The notes under the pieces were generated by a model. That model was not told the DNA's origin. It worked only from the letters and a program-made list of their open reading frames with translations, and made no database searches. A program made the position numbers and the translations under genes. A stretch of 64,000 nucleotides of DNA from UBA4085 sp964556755 (lineage in GTDB: Bacteria > Acidobacteriota > Aminicenantia > Aminicenantales > UBA4085), in the NCBI GenBank assembly GCA_964556755.1, contig CAZKXI010000011.1, positions 1 to 64,000 on the forward strand, given 5' to 3'. Below, one piece after another: positions 61,393 to 64,000 of this stretch (its first letter is position 1; each line of letters starts with the position of its first letter).

Positions 61393-64000
61393 ATGAAGTC
61401 CACCCGCCTCGCTGCCTTCCTCCTGGCCGCTCTCCTGATCTCGGCCTCGCTCCCGGCCTGCCGCGGCTCGGCCGGCCCCTCCGGCGCCGCCACGATCAGC
61501 GAGAAGAGCGAAGTCTTCAAGACCTATCCCTACGGCGACCCGGATCCCGTCCCGATCTTCGCCCGCTCGACGATGTGGGGCGACGGGGCCCGGCTCTACC
61601 CCTATTCCTTCTTCAACAAGTTCAGCGGCGCCGGCGTCGACCAGGAATGGCCGGTGGTGCGGCTGGAGAATCCCTACATCTCGGTGGCCGTCCTGCCCAA
61701 GGTCGGCGGCAAGGTCTGGGGCGCCACCGACAAGACGACCGGGCGCGACTTCCTCTATACCAATCACGTCATGAAGTTCCGCGAGATCGCCCTGCGCGGC
61801 CCCTGGACGTCGGGCGGCATCGAGTTCAACTTCGGCATCGTCGGCCATGCCCCCTCGACGGCCTCGCCCGTGGACTACATCCTGCGCCGCGATCCCGACG
61901 GCGGCGTCAGCTGTGTCGTCGGGGCCATGGACCTTCCCTCCCGGACCCGCTGGAGCGTCACGGTCCGGCTGCCCAAGGACAAAGCCTACTTCGAGACCAA
62001 CGGAGCTTGGTACAATCCCACGCCCCTCAGCCAGTCCTACTACTACTGGTCCTGCGGGGCCATTCCGACGGCCGACGACCTGCGCTACATCTTCCCCGGC
62101 CGCTGGCAGATCGGCCACGACTACAACGTCCCGCTCGAGCCCTGGCCCGTGGATTCGCAGGGCCGGGACCTGTCCTGGTACCGGGCCAACGCCACGCCCA
62201 ACTCCAAGAGCTACTTCACCGTCGGCGAGCGGGAGGATTTCTACGGCGCCTGGTACGAGAGAAGCGACGCGGGCATGGGCCACTGGGCCCTGTATGACGA
62301 CATGCCCGGCCGCAAGGTCTGGATCTGGGACCAGTCCCGGTCCGGCGAGATCTGGGTCGATCTCCTCACCGACAGCGACGGCCAGTACACCGAGCCCCAG
62401 GCCGGCCGCCTCCTGAACCAGTCCGACCACGAGTTCCTGGCCTCGGGCACGGCCGACCGGTGGCGCGAGCTGTGGTTCCCCTACAACGGCATCGGCCCCA
62501 TGGCCGCCTCCTCGCCCGACGGCGTCCTCGCCGTCACGGCCGCCGCGGACAGGATCACCGTCGGCCTCTTCCCCCTGCGGGCCGTGGACGACGATCTGGT
62601 CGTCACGGCGGGCGGCCGGGAGCTGCACCGCGAGCGGATCAAGGCGGAGCCGGCCCGGCCGCTCAAGCGCGACTTGCCGCTGGCCCTCACCGGCCAGGCC
62701 TTCCAAGTCCGGCTGGGGGAGTCACTCGTGTTCCGCTCCGATCCGGCCGCCAACGACATCGAGAAGCCGCTGCGCTTCAAGCCCGTGGACGAATCCTCGG
62801 CCGAGGGCCTCTTCCTCAGCGGGACCCGCCTGGAGAAGGCCCGCGCCTTCGCCTCGGCCCTGGACAAGTACGCCGCCTGCCTGACTCGGGAGCCCTCGCA
62901 CCGGGGCGCCATGATCCGCAGCGCCGAGCTCTACGCCCGGCGCGGCGAGGACGCCACGGCCTTGTCCCTGGCCGGACAGGCCCTCGAGCTCGACATGTAT
63001 GATCCGGCGGCCAACTACGTCTACGGCGTCGCGGCCCGCCGGCTCGGCAAGCTCGTCGACGCCAAGGAGGCCTTCGGCTGGGCCGCCCGCTCCAACGCCT
63101 TTCGCTCGGCCGCCTACACCCGCCTGGCCGAGCTGGCCATGGGCGAGAGAAGCTACGCCCTGGCCGCCGACTACGCCCAGCGCTCCATCGATGCCAACGC
63201 CTTCAACAGCGGGGGGTTCGAGATCCTGGCCGCGGCCCATCGCCGGGCCGGCCGGGCCGCGGACGCCCGAGCGGCNNNNNNNNNNNNNNNNNNNNNNNNN
63301 NNNNNNNNNNNNNNNNNNNNNNNNNNNNNNNNNNNNNNNNNNNNNNNNNNNNNNNNNNNNNNNNNNNNNNNNNNNAGATCCTGGCCGCGGCCCATCGCCG
63401 GGCCGGCCGGGCCGCGGACGCCCGAGCGGCCTTGGACCGGCTGCTGGCCATCGATCCCCTGGACCACCTGGCCCGATTCGAGCTCTCCCTCCAGGATAAG
63501 AGCCCCAAGAGCCGCGAGGCCTTCCAGTCCATGATCCGCAACGAGACGCCGCACGAGACCTATATCGAGGCGGCCCTGGCCTATCTGCGCTGGGGCCTGG
63601 ACGACGACGCGGCCGAGCTGCTGTCTCTGGCCCCGGACCATCCCACGGCCTACGCCCTGCGGGCCTTCTTGAAGCGGACGTCCTCGCCGGAGGAGAGCCG
63701 GGCCCTGCTGGACAAGGCCATGGCCCTCTCGCCGGCCCTGGTCTTCCCCTTCCGCGAAGAGGAGATCCCGCTCTATGAGTGGGCCGCGTCCCAGCGCCCG
63801 GCCGACTGGAAGCCGCGCTATTACCTCGGCCTCATCCTCTGGTCCAAGGGCCGGGTCAAGGAGGTGCGGGACCTCTGGGCCGCCTGCCAGGGCGTCGACT
63901 TCGCGCCCTTCTTCCTGTCGCGGGCCATGCTCAGCCGCCCCGTCGACCCGGCCGCCGCCCAAGCCGATTACGAGACCGCCGTCCGCATCGACGAGAAGAC
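61393..64000 (+). CDS. DUF5107-like/TPR lipoprotein, partial at right edge
   Basis: Lipoprotein signal (LISASLPACRG, lipobox LPAC). The N-terminal about 330 residues are a galactose-mutarotase-like domain of DUF5107 type: RLENPYISVAVLPKVGGKVWGATDKTTGRDF, RGPWTSGGIEFNFGIVGHAPST, YYWSCGAIPTADDLRYIFPGRW. From about 460 on there are TPR repeats (AFASALDKYAACLTREPSHRGA and on). The 100-N gap at 63276 is spurious: dropping it and one of the two 55-nt flanks restores the frame, which runs to the window edge. Related proteins occur in glycan-use loci. Start ATG 61393 is chosen over an in-frame ATG at 61369 in the -10. Confidence 0.85.
63221..63430. other. assembly gap with duplicated 55-nt ends
   Basis: 100 N at 63276-63375; identical 55-nt flanks (63221-63275 and 63376-63430). 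Same artefact as at 51095; collapsing restores the frame. Confidence 0.93.

Noticed and set aside
60049..63534. Single frame spanning the beta-lactamase-like and DUF5107-like genes
   Set aside because: Out of frame with the first gene, which has its own start and motifs; it only appears because both genes lack stops in that frame.

Overview
The window is a GC-rich, gene-dense stretch from a Gram-negative, probably anaerobic or facultative heterotroph. Evidence for an outer membrane is a predicted LpxR-type lipid A deacylase, a secretin and an outer-membrane-like beta-barrel. The mix of secreted and lipoprotein peptidases (M1, S9, M14, GGT), a DUF4838-like glycosidase relative, a DUF5107/TPR protein, a tungsten-type aldehyde:ferredoxin oxidoreductase, S1 protein, ScpAB and GSI-alpha glutamine synthetase fits Acidobacteriota or the Aminicenantes lineage. 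That placement is inference from gene content, not a phylogeny. Three 100-N gaps indicate a scaffolded draft or metagenome assembly. Two of them are flanked by identical 55-nt ends and are almost certainly unmerged contig overlaps, so both interrupted genes are really intact.

Layout. 1-5770 (+): sigma-54 activator lacking a sensor domain, small zinc-ribbon-like protein, PlsC-like acyltransferase, large DUF4838/malectin-like lipoprotein, small membrane protein. 5787-8368 (-): sugar MFS permease and URO-D/MtaA-like protein. 8473-9474 (+): LpxR-like protein. 9659-15227 (-): rpsA, HU/IHF, HIT, SurA-like isomerase, M29-like aminopeptidase, as one tight operon. 15457-18630 (-): four-gene unit with a secreted protein, TRAP/DctM-like permease, 47-aa membrane hairpin and M14 deacylase. 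18729-23816 (-): M50 protease, trpS, scpA, scpB, ggt, with overlapping stops and starts. 23970-27847 (+): potABCD polyamine importer. 27909-31510: beta-propeller protein, glnA, Lrp/AsnC regulator and speD. 31666-39759: M1 peptidase, NtrC-type two-component pair, small secreted protein, YjdF-like membrane protein. 39851-47363 (+): seven-gene type II secretion/type IV pilus-like assembly set ending in a secretin fused to a C-terminal cohesin-like domain, with no pilin genes. 47417-51608 (+): THEP1-like NTPase, MoaD, AOR and tandem class II aldolase. 51681-54809: S9 oligopeptidase and unknown secreted protein. 54844-55506 (-): DUF2202 ferritin-like lipoprotein. 55625-58918 (-): Tat-targeted eight-cluster polyferredoxin, cysteine-containing beta-barrel, small secreted protein, NapH-like membrane ferredoxin. 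59260-64000: esterase (broken by a true gap), serine beta-lactamase-like hydrolase and a DUF5107/TPR lipoprotein running off the right edge.

Two genome-level signals stand out. First, a repeated sigma-70-type promoter (TTGnnn, 15-18 nt spacer, commonly TAGAAT) can be read upstream of many genes. In at least five cases the -10 ends only 6-7 nt before the start codon, which predicts leaderless mRNAs. Second, two families of short dispersed repeats sit directly at stop codons or around the esterase. The most unusual gene systems are the polyferredoxin/NapH/barrel operon with a CRP/FNR-like palindrome upstream, and the TRAP-like permease operon whose soluble partner is not a recognisable DctP.
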